Assembly: GCF_954871325.1 (NCBI RefSeq)
Contig: NC_088776.1
Location: forward strand, 55,570,569-55,634,568
Direction of reading: 5' to 3'
Length of the DNA: 64,000 bases
From: Gordionus sp. m RMFG-2023
Lineage: Eukaryota > Nematomorpha > Gordioida > Chordodea > Parachordodidae
Below are positions 39,936 through 52,315 of the stretch, piece after piece. Positions within the stretch are counted from its first letter, which is position 1, and the number at the start of each line of letters is the position of its first letter. A program made the translations under genes and the position numbers. The notes below the pieces were generated by a model. The model was not told the DNA's origin. It did no database searches and was given only the letters and a program-made list of their open reading frames with translations.

Positions 39936-40240
39936 TAGAGTTTTGCTTGGCTGAGGGTCCCTAAACGAAAATCTTTAGGGTCTTCATTTATAATGATATA
40001 TATATACTCGGTGAATTAACAAAAATTATTTTAATTTCTTTTGGATTGGTTAAATTCAGGATAGAAATCACCATGGCAACGGTGAGGTAACGGAATCTCA
40101 TTTAAACATAATCAAACTGTAATTTCAAAAGTGAGAGGTGTTTTAAATACAACAAATCTACTTCTAATGTAAGCCAAGCGGAACGTCAAAGATATTTGAT
40201 CATTTTTATTTTAAAACAATGTAGATATTTTATTTTTATT
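39936..40240 (+). other. ITS2-like spacer
   Basis: About 300 bases separate the 5.8S-like and the following 28S-start-like segments, the place and size expected of ITS2. No conserved sequence was recognised inside. Confidence 0.5.
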
Positions 40241-40365
40241 GATCTCAGATCAAACGAGAATACTCGTCGAATTTAAATATATTAATAACCGAAAGAAACG
40301 AAACTAACGAGGATTTCTAAAGTAACGACTAATAAAATAGAAACAAATCCAGCCCTTACAAATAT
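40241..40365 (+). pseudogene. Decayed 28S rRNA 5' end
   Basis: The run GATCTCAGATCAAACGAGAA, then GAATTTAAATATATTAATAA, then GAAACTAACGAGGATTTC and AGTAACGACTAATAAAATAG, is the canonical start of 28S. G-to-A and C-to-T substitutions are frequent. Recognisable similarity fades after CCAGCCCTTAC near 40360. Confidence 0.82.
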
Positions 40366-41539
40366 ATCGGAATATTTTATAGCAAATCATATTATTATTG
40401 TATGACTGCTGGTCTTTTGGATACATTCCTATTCATTAAAATGCATCTAAAAGTTTACATATATTATTACGGCCATTGATATGCATTTAGACGAAAGGTG
40501 AAAGGTATTTAAATGAAACTGGAAAGACATTTAAACTAATTGCTGTTCAATATTTACTACCGCTATTGATATTGACTACAGCTGACTTAAATACATATAC
40601 ACTTTTAATAAATGGATTCAGTCTAGGTTAGTATTAAGCCATTTAATCCTAACCAAATAATTGAAGAATGCAATGCTTTTATGGCATATCTTGGAAGATT
40701 ATCTACTAAAATTTATATTTCAAATTAAATTGTGAAATTAATGACCCATATACGTAACATATAAAATTCTGAATAAAATTGAGCTAAATACTTAATTTTT
40801 TAAATATTAAGATTTAATCCTCAGAAGGATTTTTTTAGTAATAGTATTTATAAATTGGATAGAGCGAATTAATGGATTTCAAATCGTTTATTGATTTGAG
40901 TCATAAATGTATCCAAAAATAGAATAAAAATGCTTATTTTAATCTCAAAATCACATAAATCTGCTCTCGTTCAATCGAAATTCTGGGTCGATATCATATC
41001 TTAGTTTTTCTAAGTTGTTATATAATAACATTCGCGATTCTCATAGTTTTAGGCGGATCTATATATTAGAATAATATTAAATAATACTGTGTTAAATAAT
41101 TTATTAATACATTCATATACAAAAAAAAGATTGTGATGATTAATCAGTTATTAAAATTTTGGGTTTTGGGTTATATATTTTTTTATATTAAATTATATTA
41201 TAGGTTTTTAAAGTTGATAAAAAAATTTTTATATTAATGAGCATTTAAGGTCATATGCATAATTTTCAAAAATATTAATAAACAAAGATACGGGAGCCCC
41301 ACAATTCTGGTTACTACGCACCAACTTGGATGAATCGAGTATAGATAAAGCACTTTTAAATAACATATGCCTCTTTAGGTGTATTTTTTTATACTTATGC
41401 AAAAACTTCTTAAATTTCAACAATCAAAACAAATATAAACAATAAAAACAGGATTGATAAATAATATGCTCAATAAAACGAAAAATTAATTTCTTATTAC
41501 AATATATTTTAATCGCTTAAAACTAACTATATTCAATAA
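40366..41539. other. AT-rich intergenic sequence
   Basis: This lies between the rDNA fragment and the protease gene. It may hold more diverged rDNA, but nothing could be matched. The protease promoter should be here; no clear element was seen. Confidence 0.45.
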
Positions 41540-44500
41540 ATGGACCAACCCAAAAAGATCAGAACTTTGAAAGAAATTAAAAGTAATCCTCAACCAAGGC
41601 GTAGGGAGAATGATTATAGCAGTCCCCCAAAGAAAAATATTTCACATACAGTTTCAAAAGAAAAGGTCGTATCGAATACCACAGAAGACAAAAAGAAAAG
41701 TGATTTGCAAAGAGAAAAGAACAATAGTATAAGGCTTAAAAGCCAAGTGAGCCAACAAGGAGCATTACTCAAGATGTATTGTATCATTATAGGAGCTATA
41801 CTGGTTTGCGTGACGCCGGTAGCATTCTATTATTTGTTCTTCAAGGATAAAAATATATCTAATGATCAAGCATTAAAGAAAAAACCAACAGACACAGACC
41901 TTGGAGGGGGAGTTACGCAAGAAGCAGTCAAGGGGTCATCCATAGCTGATGATAACTCTAATTTAATGGGACCCGAAGATAGATCAGCCAATTCTAATTC
42001 CAAGAACAAATCCTCTGGTTATTTTCTATCACATTTATTCCAATTTTATTTTCTGACCAGATTAGTGGGATATAGCACACCTTTATTTAAAACTGTTATA
42101 TCTCAATCAAAATTTATATATTAAAATGTGATATTTTAGACATTTATAAAGATAACCTTTAAAAAAGAGATTTGAAGAGGTCAAAATTTTAAGCTTGTTT
42201 CGGATTTTAAAAAAAATCTCAACTTTAGGCCAGATGGGACACAAATGGCCCCGGTCTGTATTTAACAAATTGTTTTAAAAGGAAATTGAAATTATGAGCG
42301 ACCAGTAAAATAAATATTAAAGGATCCTTATAAAATTTTTCCAACATTTTCCAACTGATTAATGATATATTTCAAGTTTATTTATGAAATCAGCCCAACA
42401 CCCGGATTTTTAATCTTTTTCAAAAATTTTAAACCCGACACAGATTTTTAAAAATCACAGAATTTTTCGGCCCGGTTTGAGTCGAACTTGCAGATGGACT
42501 GTCAAAAATAATGGAAAAAATTTTTTAAAGATAATATTGAAAATTTTATTAATAATTTTCGTAAAAATAATATTTTAAATAAAATATAAACAATTAATCT
42601 TAAAATACTACATTTTATGTTTTTCCTATAAAAATCTATTTTAAAAATAGGTAAGCGAAAGATAATTTTAATGACCACGAAAAAAAAAATATTCTACTCA
42701 ATAATTTTATTTTTCTTCTAAGCAAGGGGAAAAAGTTATTTATTAATTTTTTTATTCTTAAATTAGAGGAATTATTTTTTCCCGGGGAATAAAGTTCCGA
42801 GATTTCATTTAAAACATGCAATAATAATGTATTTATTTAATTTAAATATTGGAAGATTAGATAGAGAGGTAGGCCCCATTCTCACAAAAACCATAGATTT
42901 TTATAGGCCAAACCATGTCCGACCCGGTCCAAAATCTTTTTTTACCCAGCTCGGCCCTTAAAATATTTCGATTATTTTTTATGAAGAAAAACGGCATAAA
43001 TTTGCCTATTCAGTAGCTTTAAAAAACATTTTTCAAATCTCGGCCTGGTTAGTAAAATTATTTTGTAACAATTTATCCGGCCCGAGCAGAAAATCTTTTC
43101 CGGCCCGGGCAGAAAATCTTTTTGCCCCTCATGGATAGAGCGTCCAGGCTTTGGGGCAGGTCTGGAAGCAAACTTTTTTTTTCAAATAACATTCATTCTT
43201 TTAATAATAAAAAATAATTGACGTTTCTGCCTCTAAAATAATATTTGTAAGAAATTTTGCAGTAATTTTGTTTAGCATAAAAACAGGAGGCTAATTTTAA
43301 AAAAAACAGGTCAAACTTTAAACTAGCTTCTTTTTTCTGCATAATAATTTTAGAATCTCTGTCGCGTTGCTTGTGCCCCCAGTTGTACCAGGTTTAAAGA
43401 GATAAAAATTAAAAATGGTGTTTATTATGTTTTAATGAATTTTATTCATTACCTTAATATGGGCATCAATAAGGTTTAAAATGATAATAGAGAAGTGCCT
43501 TTAAATAAGAGATGGGCGCTAACCAACTTAATGAACGAAACAAAAAAATAATTTGAATTTTATATTAATAATGATATAAATGCAGAAACTCCCCGCGATT
43601 ACATGGTTTTCCCCGATTATACAATAGTCAGTAAAAGATTCAGGCACTCTATCAACGAGAGATATCAAATGTGCGCAAAAAGGAAGTCAAACAAAAATTC
43701 ATATAAGCCTGGTAAGGTGGATATCGAGAGCGATGATGATTGTAATTGTGGAGTTCAGGATATATTACATGCCCCTTCTATTGATAGCCCGAATTGTATG
43801 AAAATGGCAGAAGTGGGTACGTTTTTTTTTTAAATTTTATTTTCATAACATCACTTCGATTATCCTGCTTGCTAAGTATCGCAAATATAATATTGGTTTT
43901 TACTAAAAAAAAATAATGGTCTGTTTATAAATCAAACATTTATATATTATTATTATAACGCCATTATTTCTATTATTCATCCAGGTAGGATTAGATTAAG
44001 GTTAAGGGGGGTATCTTCCAAAAAAGAATTGTTAACAAATTCAATCTTTTTTTAGCAAAAAAAACGATAATGTATAGGATTAAAACTTATATATTTTAAA
44101 AAAAAATAAAAAAATTAGCAGAGAAAATCTCTGAGAAAATTTTGAGACATGTCATACCAATTAACGTTGGATTCATTCTGTTTTGCTTATTCATTTATTT
44201 ATTGAAAAATTATGAACTCTAAATTTCTTTCTTTTTCTTTCAAATTAATTCTAAATCTGAAAATCATAAAAAGTCTTCTAAAATCTCAGTATATTAATGT
44301 AATTGGGCGGAGATCACAAATATTATTTTTTAAAAAAATATCGGATCGGGCAGATAATTTATTAGCTAAAAAATATTGGAACATATAATGGAGTGTTGAA
44401 TATTCATCTAATTGCTTATATTTTAACCTATCAATTTCCATATAAAATAATTACTAAAATACAGTCAAATTTTGTCAAAATGACAAAATTTAAACATTCC

Positions 44501-47500
44501 AAGCCAAACCAAGCTGTAAAATGATGGGAAATTTAAATCGAGCTAGGCTAAACCTTGACCTCTGGAAGTCCCTTTAAATTTTATTACGAACAATATCGGT
44601 TTCAAAATTTAATATTTTATCAATGATTACTTTTTAAAATGTAAAATAAATTTTTGTTTTTGGTTTATATTTTTCCTTGTTTTGAATATTAAAGAAAAAA
44701 AGAAGTTTTTGTGACAGAACCCTAGATATTTTACAATAAGCTAATATCATTTTAACTCAAATAGTTTTTCACTTAAATTAGCATGTTTTATTATGGTGAT
44801 TCTTAACTCATTGTTCCGTTTTAATGACAGTTTTTGATTTTAAAAAAATATAAAAAGGGAATATGTCAAAATGAGTGTTAACAACAGCAAACAAAATTAA
44901 TTAGGGTAATACTATAAATGTTTTTTTTTAAAAAAAGAAAATAGATCTTTCATGTCTGGGTCAAATACATTGGCAAACGATTACAAAAAGATCAATAGTA
45001 AAACAAGATTAGAGGAGAAGGAAGGCAGAATATTAGGCGGAGACTTTGCTACTGAAGGCAGTTGGCCTTGGATAGTTATGATAATCCAAATTTTTCAGGA
45101 TGTCGTACATCCGAATCTTATGAGGTACCGTTTGCTTTGCGCAGGAACTCTAGTATCATCCGAATGGGTGTTATCTGCAGCCCATTGTTTTAATCCGCTG
45201 ATATATAAACCATATGTGGTTCTTGGACGGTCCACTAGTTTGCCAAACGCTACGACTAAGCATGGTGGTAACGAGCCTAATAATTTATCTTCAGGTGACA
45301 AAAATGGCACAAATAAAAGTCAGAAAGGAAAAAATGGAAGGGAGGAAAAAGACCCCAATGAAGAATTAGACCCAAAAGATTTTATTATTGTTTTAGGGGC
45401 TTACGATGCAGTGCCCAGATACTTCTGGACTGTAGGGGTTAATGGCACCGAGTTCGAAGATTGGTTATCTACCAATAACAACCCTGAGTTCAAAAAAAAC
45501 AGGAAAACAAATAACGCCGCAAGGAACTCTACACGTTTTCTAAACCGTAGGAGAACAGTGCAGGTTAGGTATATGAGCCTTTTCGTGAAACACCCTGAAT
45601 TTAACGCGGATTTCTATTACAACGATATAAGCTTGATCAAATTAAATTCTCCTGTCATTTATAGTCCACAAATTAAACCGATTTGTATGCCTTTTAAGAC
45701 AGCCATACCTATAAAAATGAATAAGAACAAAAAACAAGAAATTAAAAATGACCCAAATAGTTGGAATGAAGCTTACACTAAATACACGTCTTTTTGCGTC
45801 GTCGCTGGCTGGGGTTCAGAGAACGAATTACGGGAACTACCTATAGCTCCGACTAATAAAGCTTCAACCGGGTCTTATGTTTTAAAAATCGTTAATGACC
45901 AGAAAACGGGAAAACCTTTGACGGGTCAACACAAATTGGTGAAAAAGGTGGCTAATAGTAGTATTTATGATAATAAACCTAAATCGAGGGTTAGGATTAT
46001 GAATAATTTTGACTCGAAAAGAAAAGTCAGAGACTTGCCAAAGGTAATTATAGAGACCACTAATAAAGTGACCTATAATGGAAGCTCTGGCTTCAACGAA
46101 AAAAGTGGTAGTATTTACAAAGGGGTCGGAGCATCTAAAGTAGATAGAATTCCGTTCGTGACTAAGGTATTCACCGAAAAGATCTATAAGCCCACGAAAA
46201 CGTTTAAATATGATCCGTTCGAGAGTATAATTTACCCACCCATGTTAAAACAAGCGTGTATCACACTGCTGGACAATAGGATATGCGGGATGTTGTACAA
46301 ACAATATGTGGATCTCAATCTTAAACAGTTATGCGCAGGTTTTATTATATTTATTTTGTCACATATGTAATTATGAGTTGATAAAATTTTTACATTATTG
46401 ACAGTTAGATTTTGTGTCATCCTTGGCATTTAATAGTATTTTTTTTCTGCGTAAAATTTTTTGCATTTCAAAATATGTTTTAGCATTATAGTATTCAATG
46501 ATGCATTCCTTTAAAGTTTGTTCAGGATTGGAGGGGTGGGGGGGGGAAGGATAGGTCTTTATTTTTTATATTATATTATCAAAAAAGTATGAAATTTATA
46601 TTTTAACTTGTATAAAATCGAATTTTTTTCATTGCGAAATATTAATAAATTCTGTTTATATTATATTTTTAAAATAATGCCACAAATTTAATACCACCGA
46701 TATTATACACATTAAAAATATATATACATGTATTAAATAAGTTCCATATCTTTCATTCTTAATTTTTTTTCTTAAGGGTTGGGGGAGGGGCTACATTTTT
46801 TTTGAAAAGATTTCCTTATTCGACCATAATTCCTTTTCCATATCTTCTTGGATGACCAAAATCTTCATCTCGATTATTTCCACCATCCTAACAACTTTTG
46901 GAAATCTCACCTTATAGTTTTTTAAGGAACTAGGATCCCATCCCACATCTCCAAACTCACGGATAAAACCAATGAAAGCTTCTTCTTGAGACAAAGGCCA
47001 GGCTTAAAGCTAATTAAATCAGCTTCGTGGGTTGCACTATCCTAAAAGATGATTATCTACTAATTAATTGATTGGAGTTTTTTTTTTAAATTTAAATAAA
47101 ACAAATTTTTATGTTGTAACTCTATATCATTTCTACAATTTTTTCAAAATATATTTGTATTTATATATAACCTGTTATATATTTTCGTAGGGTATATTAT
47201 TTTTAATTTTATAATTCCTTTATATAATTTCTATTTCTTATTAAAACTATTATAATATAATATCTATAAAAATGCAAAAACCAAAAATAATAAACTTTAA
47301 AAAAAAATGTAAGGAAAAACATAATTGGGTTCCTAAAAATGAACAATAGTTACATTTAAAAATATTGATTTGTATGTTCTGTGTAAGGAATAGGGATTCC
47401 CCAGGTTCAAGTATTTGCCATTTAATTTTGTGAGCTAATTAATAAAGTTATAGGAGCAAAATGTCTAATTACTGAGGCTTTCGTATTTGTTTATTTTTTC

Positions 47501-48152
47501 GGTCTTTGCTTGAGTAAGCAAGTTACTATTAATATTAATGGGGAAGAATGACTCACACGTATATAATCCAAAATAAGAGATTAGCCCATGGGATAGTGGT
47601 CAGACCGTCGGGTCTATAATTGTGAATTTTCTTTCTTTTGTTAAATATTTTTTTTTAAATTAAATAAATTGTTTTATTGTTATGTAAAAAAAAATATTAT
47701 AATAAACACTAACGTTTTTAAATCATAGATCTTTACGTAATATATACTAATTTTACAAACATACAGGCTCGTATCACGGAGGTCTAGATGCTTGTCAAGG
47801 TGATTCTGGTGGCCCCTTAATGTGCGCAAAAGTTGTTATTAAAAAACCGGGAAATAAGACATTGGTATCCACCAAGAAAAAAATGAATAAAAAATGGTTA
47901 TGGAGAGAGAAAAATAGGGAAAGGCACGAGCTGATAGATAAGGAATCTTTTAAGAAATATTTCAAGACCGAGATAGAAAATGGAGTGATCGATATGAATC
48001 AGTTGGACGAAGACGATATAATGGTGAGGTGGGTCTTAAAGGGGATTATTTCCTTTGGTAAAGGGTGCGGTGAGTCGAATTTCCCTGGGGTGTATAGTGA
48101 CGTGGCTAAATTTTCCCACTGGATACAAAAGATTATCATCAAAAACAGCTGA
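41540..48152 (+). CDS. Type II transmembrane trypsin-like serine protease (4 exons)
   Basis: Exons 41540-42017, 43586-43816, 44938-46338 and 47767-48152 join in frame (GT-AG, all phase 1) to about 831 residues. A basic cytoplasmic N-terminus precedes one membrane segment (about residues 79-101). Then comes a low-complexity stem, and CNCG in exon 2, a candidate for the cysteine that ties the stem to the catalytic chain. The activation site is EGR-ILGG (cleavage after residue 267). The triad is His319 (LSAAHC), Asp466 (NDISLIKL) and Ser717 (GDSGGPL). Asp711, six residues before the serine, predicts cleavage after Lys/Arg. The catalytic domain is about 564 residues against the usual 230-240, with long basic, Asn/Lys-rich insertions after His, between GWG and exon 4, and after Ser. 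The exon 3 acceptor (poly-T then AAAAAAAG at 44937) was chosen by phase. AATAAA lies 26 bases past the stop. Confidence 0.88.
42165..43150. repeat. GGCCCGG-rich decayed hAT-like sequence in protease intron 1
   Basis: GC-rich words such as GGCCCCGGTCTG, CGGCCCGGTTTGAG, CCGACCCGGTCC and CGGCCCGGGCAGAAAATC recur in both orientations across this intron, separated by AT-rich sequence. They look like overlapping or nested decayed element ends. No matched pair with a target duplication was found. Confidence 0.35.
46908..47003 (-). other. Unexplained exon-like ORF, antisense in protease intron 3
   Basis: The minus strand has an acceptor-like TTTAAG, then an open frame reading WPLSQEEAFIGFIREFGDVG and on to SLKNYK, then a strong donor AAG/GTGAGA. 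Read through the donor, the frame continues to a TAG at 46791. Amino-acid composition and G+C are coding-like. No family is recognised; it could be a captured exon, a gene on the other strand or chance. Confidence 0.25.
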
Positions 48153-48758
48153 TTTTGTATTACTTTTTTCTTGCATGAATAAATATTTCGCGCGCAAGTT
48201 ACCAGAAAAATTTTTTTTAAGCGAAGATGCATTTTTTTAGCGAATGATTTATTTTAGGATGACCGAAATATGTTTTGAATTTTATTTAATTTTTGGAATT
48301 TATAAGATTTGTATATAAGAAATGTGTAAAATTAATAAATGCTGTCGTATAACAAATATTATTGATGATGAGTTAATTTTGTGTCCGGAGGAGTGTATGA
48401 ATCAGGAAAGAGAAAAGTGACAGTATTTTTCATAAATTTACTTTTGAATGCCACTCAATATTAGAGATTACTACAATTTGATAGCATATTAATCGCAAGA
48501 CCTTCGTCTAATAATTATTTATGTCATAAAAACTTGCGGGAAGGGGGTTTAATCAACATAATAATCAGTATCCATTTTATATTCTAGTCATCAAGGGGGC
48601 TTCAGCTAGTGTTGTTAATTGGTTGGTTGTGTAAAACCCAGACCCAGGGTTTGGGTCTAAAAAATCGACCAAACCAGCTCTGAGCACGAACCCCGAGCAT
48701 AGACCCGGGGTTCAGACCCGGGTCGTGTTGTGTTGTGACGATTTAATAAACATGTTGA

Positions 48759-49250
48759 TAATTAAAATATTTTTTTATTGTAATACACTGATAGAAGGTG
48801 AGGCGGAGGTCTTGTGGGGTCAGGAATATTTTTATCAACACAAAATATCGATATGATGGGTATCAAATAAAATCTAATATTTTTAGATTAAAAGTATTCA
48901 TTTTTTTGTCATGATGGGTATGACTTGGTCTGGGGGGGGGGTGTAAAAAATAATATTTTTTGATATAAGTATCAAATTAAAGGTAATTAAAATATTTTTT
49001 TATTGTAATAATAATAATCACTCATAAAAGGCGGATCTAGGGTCTTGGGGGGTTAGGAATATTTTTATCAACACAAAATATCGATATGGGTATCAAATAA
49101 AATTTAACATCTTTAGATTAAAAGTATTCATTTTTTGGCATGATGGGTATGACTTGGTCTGGGGGGTAGATGGGAGAGGGGTGGGGTGTAAAAAATAATA
49201 TTTTTTGATATGGGTATCAAATTAAAGGTAATTAAAATATTTTTTTATTA
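48759..49250. repeat. Tandem duplication, about 225-245 bp unit
   Basis: Unit 1 (48759-48983) and unit 2 (48984-49228) both begin TAATTAAAATATTTTTTTAT. Both continue through CAACACAAAATATCGATATG and GATGGGTATGACTTGGTCTG, with a third partial start at 49229. The units differ mainly in the length of a G-rich tract. Confidence 0.85.
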
Positions 49251-49583
49251 GTCCCTCTTTTAGGTAATTATTTTATTTGGTCATTAATGGTTAATAACTT
49301 TTAAAATATTTTAAAAATAAAAGTACTTGTCCAAGATACATATATAAAATTAGAAGAAAAAAATAAATATACGTGATTAAAAAATAGCGATGAAATCAAA
49401 CAAATCTGACAAGAAAGTTCGTACTTGATTCTGAACTATGATGGGGCATAACGATACTATTAAATCTAGATATACTGACACATTTAAAGAAGGTTTCATG
49501 ACCGGTCTGTTGTTTTGAATCCTCTTTTTTTAATACCGGAATATATTTTAAAACTCAAAAAATAGAAGATTTATTATATTTAA

Positions 49584-51240
49584 CCCTTAACTACAAAGGT
49601 GGGGTAAATAATACCCCACTGCTTTTATAATCATGGTAATTAAAAATCCTGAAGATAATTTGACCTGGTTTTTATAGTAGTTTAATATTTTGTTATAAAG
49701 AACATATCTACCAAATTTCAAGATAATTGATTTGATATAAAATATTTGCAATTTGTTGAGCTTGGAGTAGTATAGGTCCCACTTTTGTACTTACGAAATT
49801 TTTTTTTCCAAATTTTTTTTTATTAATTAATATTATTGTATATTACAAACTAATATATAAAATTGAAAAAAAAAAATTTATTTTTAAATTTTTCATTGTT
49901 ATATTGTGACCCAAAATTTTAAAATTTTATACTAATTTTTTTCTTGTGGAGCTAAATACTATAAAAGGAGCATATGGATAGTTTAATATCATCAAGTTCT
50001 GGAAGTATTTTCTATTTAATATTTATAACATTTTACATAGGTGAAGTAGATTCTGAGTCAAGTGATGATTATTTATATGACAGCAATCACAACTCAGAAA
50101 CAGAGGAAGATGATATAGATAGTGAAAAGTATGAAGATAATTATAAATATTGTTACAGTAAAATATGCTATCTTTTAATAAGTTATTCTAAAAAAATTAA
50201 GGTATAGATGGCAAAATCAAGTGGAATAAAGAATGCCTGCCTCAAAAAAGAACTAGATCCCATTGTTAAATCACATGCAAAAAATGCAATATCCCCCCCT
50301 AGAAAGCTTTAAACTATTCATCTCAGCAATTATTACCGATTTAATTTTAAAATACACAAATCAAAAGATTTAGGCTCTTCAAAAAGATGACTCTATTTAT
50401 GATAGTAAAATGGATGAAAATAAATTTAATGCTCTGGTTGGTTTACTAATGATAGCTGGTGTTTATAAATCAAACTATCAAAATATAAGAGATTTATGGA
50501 ATAAGGATGGATTTGGTGTAAATATATTTAGATACACCATGATAGATTCCAATTTCTATTGAAAGTTTTAAGATTTGATGATATGAATACAAGGGATACG
50601 AGGAAAGCAAATGATAAAGCAACACATATTAGAGAAATTTTTAGTGATAATAAAAAGTTCTAAATTTATTTTATTATTGGGGATGTTCTCAATATTACTG
50701 ATGAAAAACCTACTTCATCAAATAAAAAAGGAATGCTATGATTGCCCAAGGGTAAAGGACAAAAAAACAACCTTAATTTTTTAAAATTGTTCTAAATTTA
50801 TTTGTAAAGATCATATGAATACTTATTGTCGTGAATGTTGTTATAAAAATTTACATGATATTTGATGATTAATATTTTTTTTTATATTTGATATTTTTTT
50901 ATAAAATTTATGTAATTATCATTATTCAACATTGAATTAATAAAATATATAATAAAATTTGCATTTTTTAAATTTTTTTTGATGATAACACTATGATTAA
51001 AGGAAGGTCTCAAAAAAATTTTTATTTCAGCAACTTTAGGAAAATCTGCAAAACTTTTTTTTAGAAGTAACTATTAATCTAAGATTTTTTATTTATTATC
51101 TCCAATAATTTCTTAATATATATTCAAAAATTTAGATCTTAAACTTTAATATGTTCTGAGATATAGCTAATCAAAATTTGGGGTAAAATAAATCCCACCT
51201 TTGTAGTTAAGGGAGTTTTTTCCACCTTTGCAGTGAAGAG
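49584..51240 (+). mobile_element. piggyBac element with TTAA target duplication
   Basis: TTAA at 49580-49583 and 51241-51244 flank the element. The left end begins CCCTTAACTACAAAGGTGGG, and the reverse complement of the right end begins CTCTTCACTGCAAAGGTGG. A second, better copy of the left end (CCCTTAACTACAAAGGTGGG in reverse complement) lies just inside the right terminus at 51194-51213. The element is about 1.66 kb, and its transposase is truncated and broken. Confidence 0.9.
49974..50700 (+). pseudogene. Truncated, broken piggyBac transposase
   Basis: An acidic N-terminal stretch (SESSDDYLYDSNHNSETEED) opens near 50050. After frame breaks and stops come PLESFKLFISAIITDLILKY and DENKFNALVGLLMIAGVYKS, then NIRDLWNKDGFG and LRFDDMNTRDTRKA near 50570, all typical of the DDE_Tnp_1_7 (piggyBac) family in the correct order. 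The sequence decays after about 50700, before most of the catalytic domain. It cannot be functional. Confidence 0.88.
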
Positions 51241-52315
51241 TTAAATTTATAAATTTAAAAAATAGAAGAAAAAAAATTCTAATATCATATTATAATTTTT
51301 TTTTCTTTAGTAATATGATTTAAAGAAAAAATTTAAGTTATTTACTTGATTAGATTAAAAATATATTTTATTTTCAAACAAAATATTTTTATATGGGATG
51401 GGATGTTTTTTTTATTGATTCAATCGTCATCCTCATGAGTTTTAAGGTGGTGTCAATTTTTAATATATATTATATTACATTTTTTTAAAAACAAAAATGC
51501 ATACATGTGTAATATAAATTATATATAATCTTATGTATGGTAAAAAAAAAATGAAGTTACAATTTAAATTATTATTTCTTTAATTTAATAAAGGCAAAAG
51601 TTCCAAATTTTTCAAGACAGAAAACTGAGAATATCTAAGGAAGACGTTAAGCAAATTAAACTGGCCAAAACGCAGGGCACCATTCACGAAACATTATTGG
51701 ATAATTATTGAATATAAAAATAAATAAAATTTTAATTTTGTATAGAAAATAACTAATAAATAATAATTAATAAACAACTTCAAAAATATTTTAAAAACGC
51801 ATCATGAGACTTGGCCATTTCATCACAAATTAAATTATAAATTTACATTTCTTTTTATTATTTATACATGCATGAATGACGTTTAATTTTTATTTTTTGT
51901 TTATATTTCCAGTCATGGGTTACTTTATTATTTTAATATTTACTGATGTTTTATTTTACCCGAAAACATTTTGATCAAAAAAAAAGTCCCCAAATTTAAA
52001 AAAATATTTAAATGGTTAGAAAATGAGATTAAAAGCTTATTTAGAATGTATAAGATTTAATATTAGAAAATGAGATTTATTTTTTTTTACTTTACATTCA
52101 TCCGAGCCCCAGGTGTAATTCTTAGGTGGGTCTGGACCCCGGGTCGGCCTGAGCACATGAAAGTGTCGAAAATTTTACGACCAAGCAAATTAACAACACT
52201 AGCTTCAGCGTCATTGGCTCGGGGAAGGGGAATGTAGGTGGGGGGTGGGCTGTACCAGATCTTTTACCATATAAATTTATAAAGAATTAAGATATATTCA
52301 CAATCCCTCTTTTAA

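Larger units (their letters stand above)
48607..52201. mobile_element. hAT-like element with perfect 8-bp target duplication, split by piggyBac
   Basis: The left end reads TAGTGTTGTTAATTGGTTGG from 48607, and the reverse complement of the right end reads TAGTGTTGTTAATTTGCTTG to 52201. GCTTCAGC flanks both sides (48599-48606 and 52202-52209), a perfect 8-bp duplication. GC-rich sub-terminal words (GACCCGGGTC and ACCCCGGGTCGG) lie inside each end. No transposase was recognised, so it is probably non-autonomous. A tandem duplication (48759-49250) and a piggyBac insertion (49584-51240) lie inside. A short open stretch at about 51594-51711 is not identified. Confidence 0.87.

Noticed and set aside
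39549-40365. Functional rRNA operon
   Set aside because: Only pieces are present, in permuted order, with heavy substitution in nearly invariant positions; 18S and most of 28S are absent.
44941-44951. TAG at 44942-44944 as the exon 3 acceptor of the protease
   Set aside because: It would put the upstream phase-1 exon out of frame; the AAAAAAAG at 44937 after a poly-T tract keeps the frame open.
45095-45310. Minus-strand open frame within protease exon 3
   Set aside because: It is a shadow frame; the sense frame contains the His active-site motif.
48607-49250. CRISPR-like direct repeats
   Set aside because: The repeat units are 225-245 bp without spacers and the DNA is eukaryotic; it is a simple tandem duplication.
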